Shown in pieces: positions 25,352 to 33,464 of a stretch of 64,000 bases of DNA (its first letter is position 1; each line of letters starts with the position of its first letter). The stretch is from contig JAQWMR010000008.1 in assembly GCA_029246685.1 (NCBI GenBank), positions 1-64,000 on the forward strand. Direction: 5' to 3'. The position numbers and the translations under genes were made by a program. The DNA comes from Acidimicrobiales bacterium (lineage in GTDB: Bacteria; Actinomycetota; Acidimicrobiia; Acidimicrobiales; Aldehydirespiratoraceae). The notes beneath the pieces were generated by a model. That model saw only the letters and a list, made by a program, of their open reading frames with translations, was not told the DNA's origin and searched no databases.

Positions 25352-25372
25352 GCGGTGGGTAGCTTACGGGCG
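25352..25372. promoter_or_regulatory. 21-base interlocked divergent promoter
   Basis: Only 21 bases separate two divergent ATGs. On the plus strand TAGCTT (25360-25365) ends 7 bases before ATG 25373. On the minus strand TAAGCT (25366-25361) ends 9 bases before ATG 25351. The two -10 boxes share AGCTT, so RNA polymerase could serve only one side at a time. Both transcripts would be leaderless or nearly so, and the -35 regions would lie inside the opposite coding sequences. Confidence 0.5.
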
Positions 25373-26275
25373 ATGCCTGATTCGCTCGTCAACGGTTCAC
25401 TTCGCCGCATCGGCCCGTTTGCGGTTGGTCCGCTCGCGTACGGCTGCTGGCGGCTGACAACGGACTCGGTCGACGACGCGCAGGCGCTCGTCGAGACCGC
25501 GCTCGGTCTCGGCATGAACCTCGTGGACAATGCCGACGTCTACGGCTTCGACTGGGGCGGCTCCGGATTCGGCGCCAACGAGGAACTCCTCGGCCGAGTG
25601 CTCGCCCAGGCGCCGAGCCTGCGGGAGCGCATGGTGCTCGCGACCAAGGGCGGGATCATCCCGCCGACGCCATACGACTCGTCGGCGGCGTACCTCGAGT
25701 CAGCCTGCGACGAGAGCCTGCGACGGCTCCAGACCGACGTGATCGATCTGTACCAGATCCATCGACCAGACACGCTCACGCACCCGGCCGAGGTGGCGGC
25801 GACGCTCGCGAGCCTGCGGGAGAAGGGCAAGATCCGCGAGGTCGGGATCTCCAACCACACGCCGGCGCAGCACGAGGCGCTCGTCGCGCACCTACCCTTT
25901 CCCCTCGCCACGACCCAGCCTGAATACTCGCCCGCCCATCTCGACCCGCTCCGCGACGGCACGTTCGATGTGTGCATGCGCGACGGCGTGGCGGCGCTGG
26001 CCTGGAGTCCACTTGCGGGCGGGCGGCTCCTCACGGGCGATGGTGTTCGGCCCGAACTGATCGCCACGCTCGACGAGCTGGCCGAACGCGAGGGCGTCGA
26101 CCGCGCCACGATCTGCATCGCTTTCGTCCTCGCTCATCCCGCGGCGCCCGTGGCCATCCTCGGCACCCAGACGCCGGCCCGTCTGGCGGCGGCGATGGGG
26201 GCGCTCGACGTCTCCCTCGACCGGGCCGACGTCTACCGGATTATCCAGGACAGCGACGGCGTGCCGCTCCCGTGA
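25373..26275 (+). CDS. Aldo/keto reductase
   Basis: NADPH-dependent (beta/alpha)8 oxidoreductase of 300 aa. The catalytic tetrad is visible: Asp52 and Tyr57 in VDNADVYGF, Lys in VLATKGG and His in LYQIHRPD. GKIREVGISNHTPAQ is the usual cofactor-proximal block. It resembles the YdhF/oxidoreductase branch of the family. It is coupled to the flavin monooxygenase gene by a GTGA overlap and divergent from a Gfo/Idh oxidoreductase, which suggests sugar or cyclitol-type substrates. Confidence 0.92.
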   Translation: MPDSLVNGSLRRIGPFAVGPLAYGCWRLTTDSVDDAQALVETALGLGMNLVDNADVYGFDWGGSGFGANEELLGRVLAQAPSLRERMVLATKGGIIPPTPYDSSAAYLESACDESLRRLQTDVIDLYQIHRPDTLTHPAEVAATLASLREKGKIREVGISNHTPAQHEALVAHLPFPLATTQPEYSPAHLDPLRDGTFDVCMRDGVAALAWSPLAGGRLLTGDGVRPELIATLDELAEREGVDRATICIAFVLAHPAAPVAILGTQTPARLAAAMGALDVSLDRADVYRIIQDSDGVPLP

Positions 26276-27342
26276 GTGAGCCAGTCGAGATCAGCTGGTT
26301 CGGGGCGCTCTGCGACGACGACTACGAGTTCCTCGGCGTTCCCGAGCCCACGCTGCTCAGCTCGTGGGGTCACTGCCGGTCGATCGTCCAGACCGCTGAC
26401 CGCAACGGATTCGACAACGTGCTGCTGCCGTCCGGCTATGCGCTCGGCATCGACTCCACGGCGTTCGCGGCCGGGATCGCCACCTGCACCGAGCAGATCA
26501 ATCTCCTGCTCGCGGTGCGGATCGGCGAGATGTGGCTCCCCCAGCTCGCCCGCCAGCTGGCGACGATCGACCAGATGTCCGGCGGCCGGTTGACGATCAA
26601 CATCATCAGTTCGGACATGCCCGGCCAATCCCTCGAATCGGCGCCTCGCTATCGCCGCACCGTCGAGTACATGCAGGGCCTACGGGCGCTTCTCGATGGG
26701 CGTCGGCTCGACCAACACGGCGACTTCGTCGACTTCGACCTCGACCCGCCTCGGATCGCCACTGTGAGCCCGGGTTGCCCGCCGATGTATTTCGGCGGCT
26801 TCTCCGAGGCTGCGAAGGACTGCGCCGCCGAGGCAGCCGACGTCTTCCTCACGTGGCCCGACACGGTCGCGTCCGTCGGCGAGACAATCGTCGACATGCG
26901 CGGCCGCGCCGACCGGTTCGACAGGTCCCTCCGCTACGGACTGCGAGCCCACGTCATCGTGCGTGACACCGAAGCCGAGGCGCACGCTGCGGCCGACCGG
27001 CTGATATCGAAGCTCGACGACGACACCGGCGAGGCCATCCGCAAGAAGTCGCTCGACACCGAGTCGGTCGGCGTGTCCCGCCAGTCAGAGCTGCGCGAGG
27101 GCGCCGACGACGACGGCTACGCCGAGCCCAACCTCTGGACCGGCGTGGGCCGGGCCCGCTCCGGTGCCGGAGCAGCGATCGTGGGCGACCCCGACCAGGT
27201 CGCGAACAAGCTGCGCGCCTACCAATCAGTGGGCGTCGACGCGTTCATCCTCTCCGGCTACACCCACATCGCCGAATGCGATCTCGTCGCGAAGCACGTC
27301 CTCCCCGAGATCCCCCACAGCCCTCTACGCCCCCGTCTGTAA
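26272..27342 (+). CDS. LLM-class flavin-dependent monooxygenase (SsuD-like)
   Basis: Bacterial luciferase-like protein of 356 aa using reduced FMN supplied by a separate reductase. It begins VSEPVEISWFGALCDDDY and has DRNGFDNVLLPSGY, INLLLAVRIGEMWLPQLARQ, GGRLTINIISSDMPGQ and FGGFSEAAKDCAAEAAD. This matches the alkanesulfonate monooxygenase SsuD subgroup, which cleaves C-S bonds, although other members attack nitrilotriacetate or dibenzothiophene sulfone. GTG start overlaps the aldo/keto reductase stop. It ends in TAA inside the palindromic repeat at 27337, the only gene here that clearly terminates in TAA. Confidence 0.9.
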   Translation: MSEPVEISWFGALCDDDYEFLGVPEPTLLSSWGHCRSIVQTADRNGFDNVLLPSGYALGIDSTAFAAGIATCTEQINLLLAVRIGEMWLPQLARQLATIDQMSGGRLTINIISSDMPGQSLESAPRYRRTVEYMQGLRALLDGRRLDQHGDFVDFDLDPPRIATVSPGCPPMYFGGFSEAAKDCAAEAADVFLTWPDTVASVGETIVDMRGRADRFDRSLRYGLRAHVIVRDTEAEAHAAADRLISKLDDDTGEAIRKKSLDTESVGVSRQSELREGADDDGYAEPNLWTGVGRARSGAGAAIVGDPDQVANKLRAYQSVGVDAFILSGYTHIAECDLVAKHVLPEIPHSPLRPRL

Positions 27343-27367
27343 CGGGGGTCAGACCCCCCCGTTACAG
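27337..27367. repeat. Palindromic repeat, GGGGTCAGACCCC family, copy 3, between convergent genes
   Basis: CTGTAACGGGGGTCAGACCC followed by CCCCGTTACAG forms a 14-15 bp stem around GTC-A-GAC. The core equals copies 1 and 2, but here the outer arms are inverted rather than direct repeats. Its left arm supplies the stop codon of the monooxygenase gene. It sits between convergent genes and could terminate both. Confidence 0.75.
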
Positions 27368-27377
27368 AACAGTCGAC

Positions 27378-28550
27378 CTAGAGGCGTTCGATGAGTGTGC
27401 CGGTGCCGAGGCCGCCGCCGCAGCACATGGAGATGAGGCCCCAGGTGCCGTCGGTGCGTTCGAGCTCGTGGACGGCTTTGGTCGTGAGGATGCAGCCGGT
27501 CCCGCCGAGCGGGTGACCGAGCGAGATCGCCCCACCGTTGGGGTTGGTCTTCTCGAGGTCCGCACCCGTCTGCTTCGCCCACGAGAGGACGACAGAGGCG
27601 AACGCCTCGTTGACCTCGAAGACGTCGACGTCGTCGATCGAGATGCCCTCGCGTGACAGCACCCGTTCCGTCGCCGGGATCGGGCCTTCGAGCATGAGCA
27701 CCGGATCGCAGCCGACCAGCGCTGTCTGCGCGATGCGGGCCCTCGGCTTGAGCCCGAGCTCCGCGGCCTTCTCCGCCGACATCATCAGCACCGCGGCGGC
27801 GCCGTCTGAGATCTGCGACGAGGAGCCAGCGGTGTGCACGCCATCCTCGCGGGCGACCGGCTTCAGGTTGGCGAGCGCCTCGCGGCTCGTGTCGCGCGGC
27901 ACCTCGTCGCGAGCGAACTCGACGGTCTCGCCGGTCTTGTTGCCCTCGTCGTCAACGACGACCGCGTCGATCGGCACGATCTGTGTCTCGAAGCGGCCCT
28001 CTTCCCAGGCCTTCGCCGCTCGTTCCTGCGACTCGAGTCCGAACGCGTCGGTGTCGTCGCGGGAGATGCCGTACTTCGTCGCCATCCGCTCCGCGCCTTC
28101 GAACTGCGACGTGAACTCGTGGTGCTCGAAGTACGACCGGCTCACTGGGCGGCCCGGGCCGTTCGCCGTGTTCGAACCCACCGGCAGCATCGTCATCACC
28201 TCGACGCCGCAGGCGAGAACGACGTCCTCCACGCCGGCCGCGATCAGCGAGTAGCCGAGATTGACGGCGTGCTGGCTCGACCCGCACTGCGAGTCCACCG
28301 TGGAGCAGGCCGTGTTCTCGTCACCACCGTGGCTGAGCCAGGCGGTCCGGGTGATGTTCATGCCCTGCGCACCGATCTGATTGATGCAGCCGCCGACGAC
28401 TTGGTCAACGACGCTGCTGTCGATGCCGGCGCGCTCGAGCGCGGCCATCTGGATCGGCCCCAGGATGTCGGCGGGATGGGTGTGCCCGAGCGTGCCGTTC
28501 TTCTTGCCGACGGCGGATCGGACGGCTTCGACGATGACGACTTCGGTCAT
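27378..28550 (-). CDS. Acetyl-CoA acetyltransferase / thiolase family protein
   Basis: Thiolase of 390 aa. The nucleophilic cysteine is in VDSQCGSSQHA (about residue 88). The catalytic His is in ISLGHPLGGTG and the second Cys in ISMCCGGGLGTG near the C-terminus; NEAFA is also present. It therefore has all residues for thiolytic cleavage of 3-oxoacyl-CoA or the reverse condensation. The start at 28550 has AGGAG six bases upstream. It is a stand-alone thiolase; the hydratase and dehydrogenase partners are elsewhere in the window. Confidence 0.94.
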   Translation of the reverse strand: MTEVVIVEAVRSAVGKKNGTLGHTHPADILGPIQMAALERAGIDSSVVDQVVGGCINQIGAQGMNITRTAWLSHGGDENTACSTVDSQCGSSQHAVNLGYSLIAAGVEDVVLACGVEVMTMLPVGSNTANGPGRPVSRSYFEHHEFTSQFEGAERMATKYGISRDDTDAFGLESQERAAKAWEEGRFETQIVPIDAVVVDDEGNKTGETVEFARDEVPRDTSREALANLKPVAREDGVHTAGSSSQISDGAAAVLMMSAEKAAELGLKPRARIAQTALVGCDPVLMLEGPIPATERVLSREGISIDDVDVFEVNEAFASVVLSWAKQTGADLEKTNPNGGAISLGHPLGGTGCILTTKAVHELERTDGTWGLISMCCGGGLGTGTLIERL

Positions 28551-28614
28551 GAGTGCTCCTGGTCTGCGAACTGGCACCAGCGTGGTGCCCGATTCGGCGC
28601 GACGCAAGACCGCG

Positions 28615-29613
28615 CTAGGCGTCGAGAGCGACGACGACGCCGGACTCGAGCGACGCCTCGGCCGCGTTCGCGACGAGGTGAGAACGACGCACGTCGTCGG
28701 CACCGATCTCCGGCACGGCATCACCGCGAACACAGTCGATGAAGTGCACGAACTCGAGTCGGTACGCGTCGGCGTAGCGGGTGGGGAACGACCAGTCGAT
28801 GCGCGGCTGGAGCAGCCCGTGGTCGTCCGAGCACGGCGCCGCCGCGAGCGGCCGATTCTCGACCTGGAGCATGCCGTCCGATCCGAAGACCTCGAGGCGC
28901 TGGTCGTAGCCGTAGGCGCTGCTGCGGTTCACGTCGATCGTGGCGAGCAGCCCAGACTCGAAGCGCAACGAGACGGCGACGTTGTCCACATCGCCCAGCG
29001 CACCGATGCCAGCGATGAAGCTGCTCGCGAACGCATGCACCTCCACGGGTGCCGACTGGGCAACGTGGCACACCATGTCGAAGTCGTGCACGACGCAGTC
29101 GTGGAAGATTCCGCACGACGTCGCGATGTAGTCCAGGCTCGGCACCGGGTTGTCACGGCTGACGGAGCGGATGAACTGAAGTTCGCCCGCCTCGCCCGCA
29201 TGCGCCGCCCTCGCCACCGCGGCGAACGAAGGGTCGAAGCGGCGTTGGAACGCGACGAGCAGCGGCACCTGTGCGGCCGCAGCACCGTCGAAGCAGGCAT
29301 CGATGTCGGCGAGCGTGGTCCCCAACGGCTTCTCGCTCAGAACGGGTTTGCCAGCCGCGAGTGCAGCAATCACGTGGTCGTGGTGGGTCAACGTCGGACT
29401 GGCGACCACCACTGCGTCCACGTCGCTTGCCGCCACTGCCGCCGCGCCGGACAACGCCGTGGTCGCGCCGGTCGCGGCCGCGACGTCGGCGGCCCGATCA
29501 GCGTCGGTGTCGAACACCTGGCGCAGCACGATGCCGTCGATCACTCCGATGCTCGCGAGATGAAACGAACCGGCCCGACCGAGGCCGAGCAGTGCTACGC
29601 CGATGTCTGCCAC
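28615..29613 (-). CDS. Gfo/Idh/MocA-family oxidoreductase (inositol-dehydrogenase-like)
   Basis: Protein of 332 aa from a GTG at 29613 with a very good GGAGGAG ribosome-binding site. Rossmann motif GVALLGLGRAGSFH, then VVASPTLTHHDHV and the diagnostic LSEKPLGTT. The AFQRRFDPSF segment and the HDCVVHDFDMVCHV block resemble myo-inositol 2-dehydrogenases, in which Lys, Asp and His act in catalysis. It is the second member of this family in the window and is divergent from the diiron protein. Confidence 0.92.
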   Translation of the reverse strand: MADIGVALLGLGRAGSFHLASIGVIDGIVLRQVFDTDADRAADVAAATGATTALSGAAAVAASDVDAVVVASPTLTHHDHVIAALAAGKPVLSEKPLGTTLADIDACFDGAAAAQVPLLVAFQRRFDPSFAAVARAAHAGEAGELQFIRSVSRDNPVPSLDYIATSCGIFHDCVVHDFDMVCHVAQSAPVEVHAFASSFIAGIGALGDVDNVAVSLRFESGLLATIDVNRSSAYGYDQRLEVFGSDGMLQVENRPLAAAPCSDDHGLLQPRIDWSFPTRYADAYRLEFVHFIDCVRGDAVPEIGADDVRRSHLVANAAEASLESGVVVALDA

Positions 29614-29638
29614 CCGGACTCCTCCGCTCGGCACGAAC

Positions 29639-29667
29639 CTGACCACAGTCCCATACATCCGTACACT
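29639..29667 (+). promoter_or_regulatory. Promoter of the diiron-protein gene (leaderless)
   Basis: CTGACC (29639-29644, 4 of 6 matches to TTGACA) is separated by 17 bases from TACACT (29662-29667). The -10 box ends 6 bases before ATG 29674, so the transcript should be leaderless. Confidence 0.5.
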
Positions 29668-29673
29668 GGGCGC

Positions 29674-30789
29674 ATGACCGACATCGTCGATCCGCCCGCG
29701 ACCGGGATTCCTTCCGACGCGGAGCGCGACGACACGATCAAACTCATCACCGACAACGCCGATCGCGTCTTCGCATGGAAGTACGACCGCGAGCGCGATC
29801 AGCTCGTCACGCTCTACAACCGGGCGATGGCGTCCCAGTGGGACTCGATCAACGACCTCGACTGGTCGACCGAAGTCGACCCCGAGTACCTCGTCCAAAC
29901 GACGCAGCGCGACAACGCCACCGTCGAGATCGCTCGCGCCGCGAAGGACCTGCCCGGTTCCCCGTTCGCAAACTGGGGTGAGAAGGAATACACCGAGCTC
30001 TCGATCGAGTCGCTCAAGGCCACACTCAGCCAGTTCATGCACGGTGAGCAGGGGGCGATGATGGTCGCCGCGAAGATCTGCGAGACCGTCCCGTGGATCG
30101 ACGCCAAGTACTACGCCGCCACGCAGACCATGGACGAGGCCCGCCACACCGAGGTGTTCGCCAAGTACCTCCACACCAAGCTCGGCGACGCCTACCCGAT
30201 GAGCCCGTTCCTCGAGGAACAGATCCAGGTGCTCATCGAGGACAGCCGCTGGGACATCGCCTACCTCGGTATGCAGATCATCATCGAGTCGCTCGCCCTC
30301 GCGGCGTTCGGCCAGATGCTGCGGGTCACCGAGGAACCATTGCTACGCAAGCTGCTCCGCTACGTGCTGTCCGACGAAGCCCGCCACGTTGCCTTCGGGA
30401 TCCTCTCGCTCGGTGAGTTCTACGAGAACCTGAGCGAGGCGGAACTGAAGGACCGTCAGGAGTTCATGGCGGAGAACACCATTCGCAACCGCACCCGCTC
30501 CACCACCCCGGAGATCTGGGAGCGGATGAACATGAACGTCGACGACGTTCGGCCGTTCCTGATGGAAGCGGCAACGAAGGTCGACCAGTCGCTGTTCACC
30601 GGATTCCAGAAGGGCTTCTTCGGCAAGCTCGTTCCGAACACCCGCAAGCTGGGGCTCCTCGACGCCAACGACGGCCTTCTCCGCAGGCAGTGGGGAGAGG
30701 CCGGGCTGATGGAGTACGAGTTCGCGGACTCCACGGCGGATGACTACGACACCTACGACGCCGTCGCCGCGGACCGCGCCACCAGCTGA
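29674..30789 (+). CDS. Ferritin-like diiron protein, probable oxygenase
   Basis: Helical protein of 371 aa with a complete carboxylate-bridged diiron signature. A Glu in FMHGEQGAM near residue 125 and EARH near 155 (TMDEARHTEVF) form the first half. A Glu in IIIESLAL near 208 and a second EARH near 235 (LSDEARHVAFG) form the second half. This four-Glu/two-His set matches ribonucleotide-reductase-R2-like and arylamine-oxygenase-like proteins. The length and lack of a radical-site context favour an oxygenase or desaturase. The PhyH gene follows two bases after its stop, so two iron oxygenases appear co-transcribed. Confidence 0.85.
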   Translation: MTDIVDPPATGIPSDAERDDTIKLITDNADRVFAWKYDRERDQLVTLYNRAMASQWDSINDLDWSTEVDPEYLVQTTQRDNATVEIARAAKDLPGSPFANWGEKEYTELSIESLKATLSQFMHGEQGAMMVAAKICETVPWIDAKYYAATQTMDEARHTEVFAKYLHTKLGDAYPMSPFLEEQIQVLIEDSRWDIAYLGMQIIIESLALAAFGQMLRVTEEPLLRKLLRYVLSDEARHVAFGILSLGEFYENLSEAELKDRQEFMAENTIRNRTRSTTPEIWERMNMNVDDVRPFLMEAATKVDQSLFTGFQKGFFGKLVPNTRKLGLLDANDGLLRRQWGEAGLMEYEFADSTADDYDTYDAVAADRATS

Positions 30790-30791
30790 CC

Positions 30792-31595
30792 TTGGCCGTC
30801 GCTCCCGAGACCATCGAGGCCTTCCAGCGCGACGGCGCCGTCATCTTGCGCGGCGCGTTGTCCGACGAGTGGCTTGCCCGGCTCGCCGAGGGCGTAGAGC
30901 ACAACCGCACCAACCCGAGCGAGTGGTCCCACTGGTACACCCGCGACGACGAGGCCATCGGCTTCTGGACGGACTACGTGACCTGGCGCGACGTGGAGCC
31001 GTACCGCGCCACCGCGTTCGAGAGCGGTCTCGCCGAGATCGCCGGCGAGTTGATGCGCTCCGACACGGTCCGCTTCTTCCACGAGCACGTGCTGGTGAAG
31101 GAGCCGGGCGCCGCCGAACGCACCCCGTGGCACCACGACCAGCCCTACTACTGCATCGATGGCGACCAGAACCTCAGCATGTGGATCGCGCTGGATGCCG
31201 TTCCCGCGGAGACCGGCATGCGTTTCATCGCCGGATCGCACCGCTGGAATCGCTGGTTCGTGCCCCGCCGCTTCGTCGACCACGCGCCCTACGTCGACGA
31301 TCCCGATGGCCGCTACGAACTCGTCCCGGATCTCGACGCGGCGATCGATGATCACGAGGTACTTGCCTTCGACGTGAAGCCGGGCGACATCGTCTGCTTC
31401 CACTACCGCGTACTTCACGATGCGCCGGGCAACCACCTGAGTTCGCGCCGGCGAGCGGTCTCGCTGCGTTGGCTCGGAGACGATTCCGTCTTCGCAACCC
31501 GGCCGTGGCAGGTGTCGCCTCCGTACGAGCCGGACGGGCTGGTCGAAGGCGGACCGCTCGGCGACGACCCGCGGTTCCCGCTGGTCGTCGGCTAG
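30792..31595 (+). CDS. Phytanoyl-CoA dioxygenase family protein
   Basis: Fe(II)/2-oxoglutarate oxygenase of 267 aa. HxD in TPWHHDQPYY near residue 115, a FIAGSHRWN segment, and the distal His in CFHYRVLHDAPGNH near 205. The following arginines (SSRRRAVSLRW) should bind 2-oxoglutarate. Start is TTG at 30792, two bases after the diiron gene stop; an ATG start would lose conserved N-terminal sequence (FQRDGAVILRG). Confidence 0.9.
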   Translation: MAVAPETIEAFQRDGAVILRGALSDEWLARLAEGVEHNRTNPSEWSHWYTRDDEAIGFWTDYVTWRDVEPYRATAFESGLAEIAGELMRSDTVRFFHEHVLVKEPGAAERTPWHHDQPYYCIDGDQNLSMWIALDAVPAETGMRFIAGSHRWNRWFVPRRFVDHAPYVDDPDGRYELVPDLDAAIDDHEVLAFDVKPGDIVCFHYRVLHDAPGNHLSSRRRAVSLRWLGDDSVFATRPWQVSPPYEPDGLVEGGPLGDDPRFPLVVG

Positions 31596-31635
31596 CCGAA
31601 GGAAACCCGAACGCTCGCCGGATCGGGCAATCTGG

Positions 31636-32064
31636 TCAGCCGGCCTCGACGACGTGTTTCAGCGCGTCCATCTGTCCGGAGTCGGCGCGGCGCATAGCAG
31701 AGCGGATGATGCCGCCGAAGAGGCGCCACGCAGTACCTGCCATCACGCACTCGGCGCTCAGCGTCGCCTCCGTCCGCCCATCGTCGAGCGGCATGAGGGT
31801 GTACTCGTAGTCGGCCCGCACGCCGCCTTGCGTCGAGCGGAGCGTCAGCGTTCGACCCGGCTCCAGCGCGACGACCTTGGTCGTCCGGTTCTTGCCCCGG
31901 GCCCGGAATGTGAGGGTGGCGCCGGGCTCTGTCTCCCCGGTCATCTCGCCGATGCCGGACATCCACTCCCCTGCCCTCGACCAGTCTGTCAGGACGGACC
32001 AGACCTCGGCGGCGGGTCGTTCGATCGTGGCGGTCGCGGCGAATCCGTTCGGCATGAAATGCAT
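31636..32064 (-). CDS. SRPBCC / CoxG-like family protein
   Basis: A 142-aa helix-grip protein. ATATIERPAAEVWSVLTDW is the typical first strand and helix, followed by GEWMSGIGEMTGETEPGATL. A final amphipathic helix, preceded by GTAWRLFGGIIR, closes the cavity. Members bind hydrophobic ligands or act as cyclases; none can be specified here. ATG at 32055 is an alternative start three codons in. Divergent from the DUF222-HNH gene, with the CGAA repeat in between. Confidence 0.82.
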   Translation of the reverse strand: MHFMPNGFAATATIERPAAEVWSVLTDWSRAGEWMSGIGEMTGETEPGATLTFRARGKNRTTKVVALEPGRTLTLRSTQGGVRADYEYTLMPLDDGRTEATLSAECVMAGTAWRLFGGIIRSAMRRADSGQMDALKHVVEAG

Positions 32065-32106
32065 GTTCGCGCGGGTGATGGGGTGTCACACGGCGAAGGT
32101 ATGACA

Positions 32107-32142
32107 CGAACGAACGAACGAACGAACGAACGAACGAACGAA
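32107..32142 (+). repeat. Tetranucleotide microsatellite (CGAA)9
   Basis: Nine perfect CGAA units occupy 36 bases immediately before the ATG (32142) of the DUF222-HNH gene. Another ATG at 32101, six bases before the array, reads through it as T-N-E-R repeats and stops at 32152. With 7 or 10 copies that ATG would be in frame with the downstream gene; with 9 it is not. Confidence 0.95.
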
Positions 32143-33377
32143 TGTTCGGTATAGACGAGCTCGATGCTGAGACGGCGGCGAGAGAGTTCGCCCGGCTCGA
32201 ACGACAGCGGCGCCAGATCGAGGCAGAGCAGATCGCGTTGTTCGACGAGGTCGACCGCTCCGGGACACACCCGGCGGACGGGCACTTCTCCGCGCGAGCG
32301 ATGATGCGACTCCACGCCCAGCTCTCCGGGACAGAAGCATCACAGCGTGACCGGGTCATGAAGGCGTTGCGTCAGCTGCCGACCAGCGCGGCGTGCTACG
32401 GCGACGGGTTGGTCGGCACGGATCAGGTCCGCCGGATCGCCGCCGTCTGGGCCAACCCGCGGGTCCGGGAGTACGTCGGGGTCTGTGAGGACGAGTTCCT
32501 CCCCGCGGCGCGAAAGCTGGAGTACCGAGACTTCGACCTGTTCTGCGTCCAGTGGGTGAGCCAGGTCGACATGGACGGCGCGGCCGACAAGGCGAGTCGC
32601 CGTTGGCGGCGCCGCGACTTCCAGCTCGAGCAGGACTTCAACGGATTCTGGGCTGCGACGGGGCGGCTGATGTCGGGCGACGGCGCCGACTTCAAGGAGA
32701 CGCTGGACCGGATGGTCGATGCCGAGCGTCTGGGCGACATCGAAACGGCGCAGGCCGAACACGGCGACGACTGGCGGTCTCATCTGGAGCGCACGACACC
32801 CCAGCTTCGATACGACGCCTTCATCGAGTTGATGCGCCGGGACGCCATGGTCGGGCCGGACGGCGAGAAGCTCGATAGCTGCACCGACTTCGTGATCGAC
32901 AGCCAGACCTACGAGCGCCAGGCCGCTCTGCTCCTCAGCGCCACTTTCGCGCCGATCGACCCGACGGACCGGAATCGGTTCTCCCGCACGATCGATGGCA
33001 CCTAAGTCAACCCAGCGGAGGTCGTGGCTCGATCGTTCGTCGACCATGTTCGGCGGGTGGTGGTGAACTCTGCCGGCGTCGTGATCGATCTGGGGCGGCG
33101 CTCCCGGCTCTTCACCGGCAGCGCACGAGATGCAGCACTGCTCTCCGAGATCTCCTGCTACTGGACCGGGTGTTGGATCCCGGCTTCGGGATGCCAGATC
33201 GACCATCTGCTCCCGTTCGCCCGGCACGGGAGAACCAACCCCGGCAACGGGGCACCTGCGTGTGGGAAGCACAACCGCATCAAAGAACAGGGCTTCCACG
33301 CCTGGCGCACTCCCACCGGCGAGTGGCGCCTCACCCGCCCCGACGGCACCCCGGTGCCGGATCACCTCGCTCACTAG
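32142..33377 (+). pseudogene. DUF222 (13E12)-HNH endonuclease gene with internal TAA
   Basis: A single frame of 412 codons is interrupted by one TAA at 33003-33005. The first 287 codons give the DUF222 domain (ARLERQRRQIEAEQIALFDE, FSARAMMRLHAQLSG, and so on). After the stop the same frame continues VNPAEVVARSFVDHVRRVVV and the HNH part: RRSRLFTGSARDAALL, cysteines in YWTGCWIPASGCQIDHLLPF, and CGKHNRIKEQGFHAWR. Full-length family members are usually about this size, so the stop looks like a nonsense mutation. DUF222-HNH genes are multicopy and mobile-like in actinobacteria. The ATG lies at the edge of a CGAA array without a ribosome-binding site. Confidence 0.85.
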
Positions 33378-33464
33378 CCCGACCCTCGCTCCGACGAAGG
33401 CCAGGCGGACGCGGCCTGACCGCGAAGCGGCTCGATCCGCGCCACAGCGGTACCGTCATCGGCC

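Noticed and set aside
27340..27381. Extension of the monooxygenase through its TAA to the TAG at 27379
   Set aside because: The added residues would be encoded by the palindromic repeat and overlap the convergent thiolase stop. Homologues end near this TAA in length.
32107..32142. CGAA array considered as a CRISPR or tandem-repeat coding region
   Set aside because: Units are 4 bases with no spacers, so it is a microsatellite. The T-N-E-R reading ends after 17 codons.
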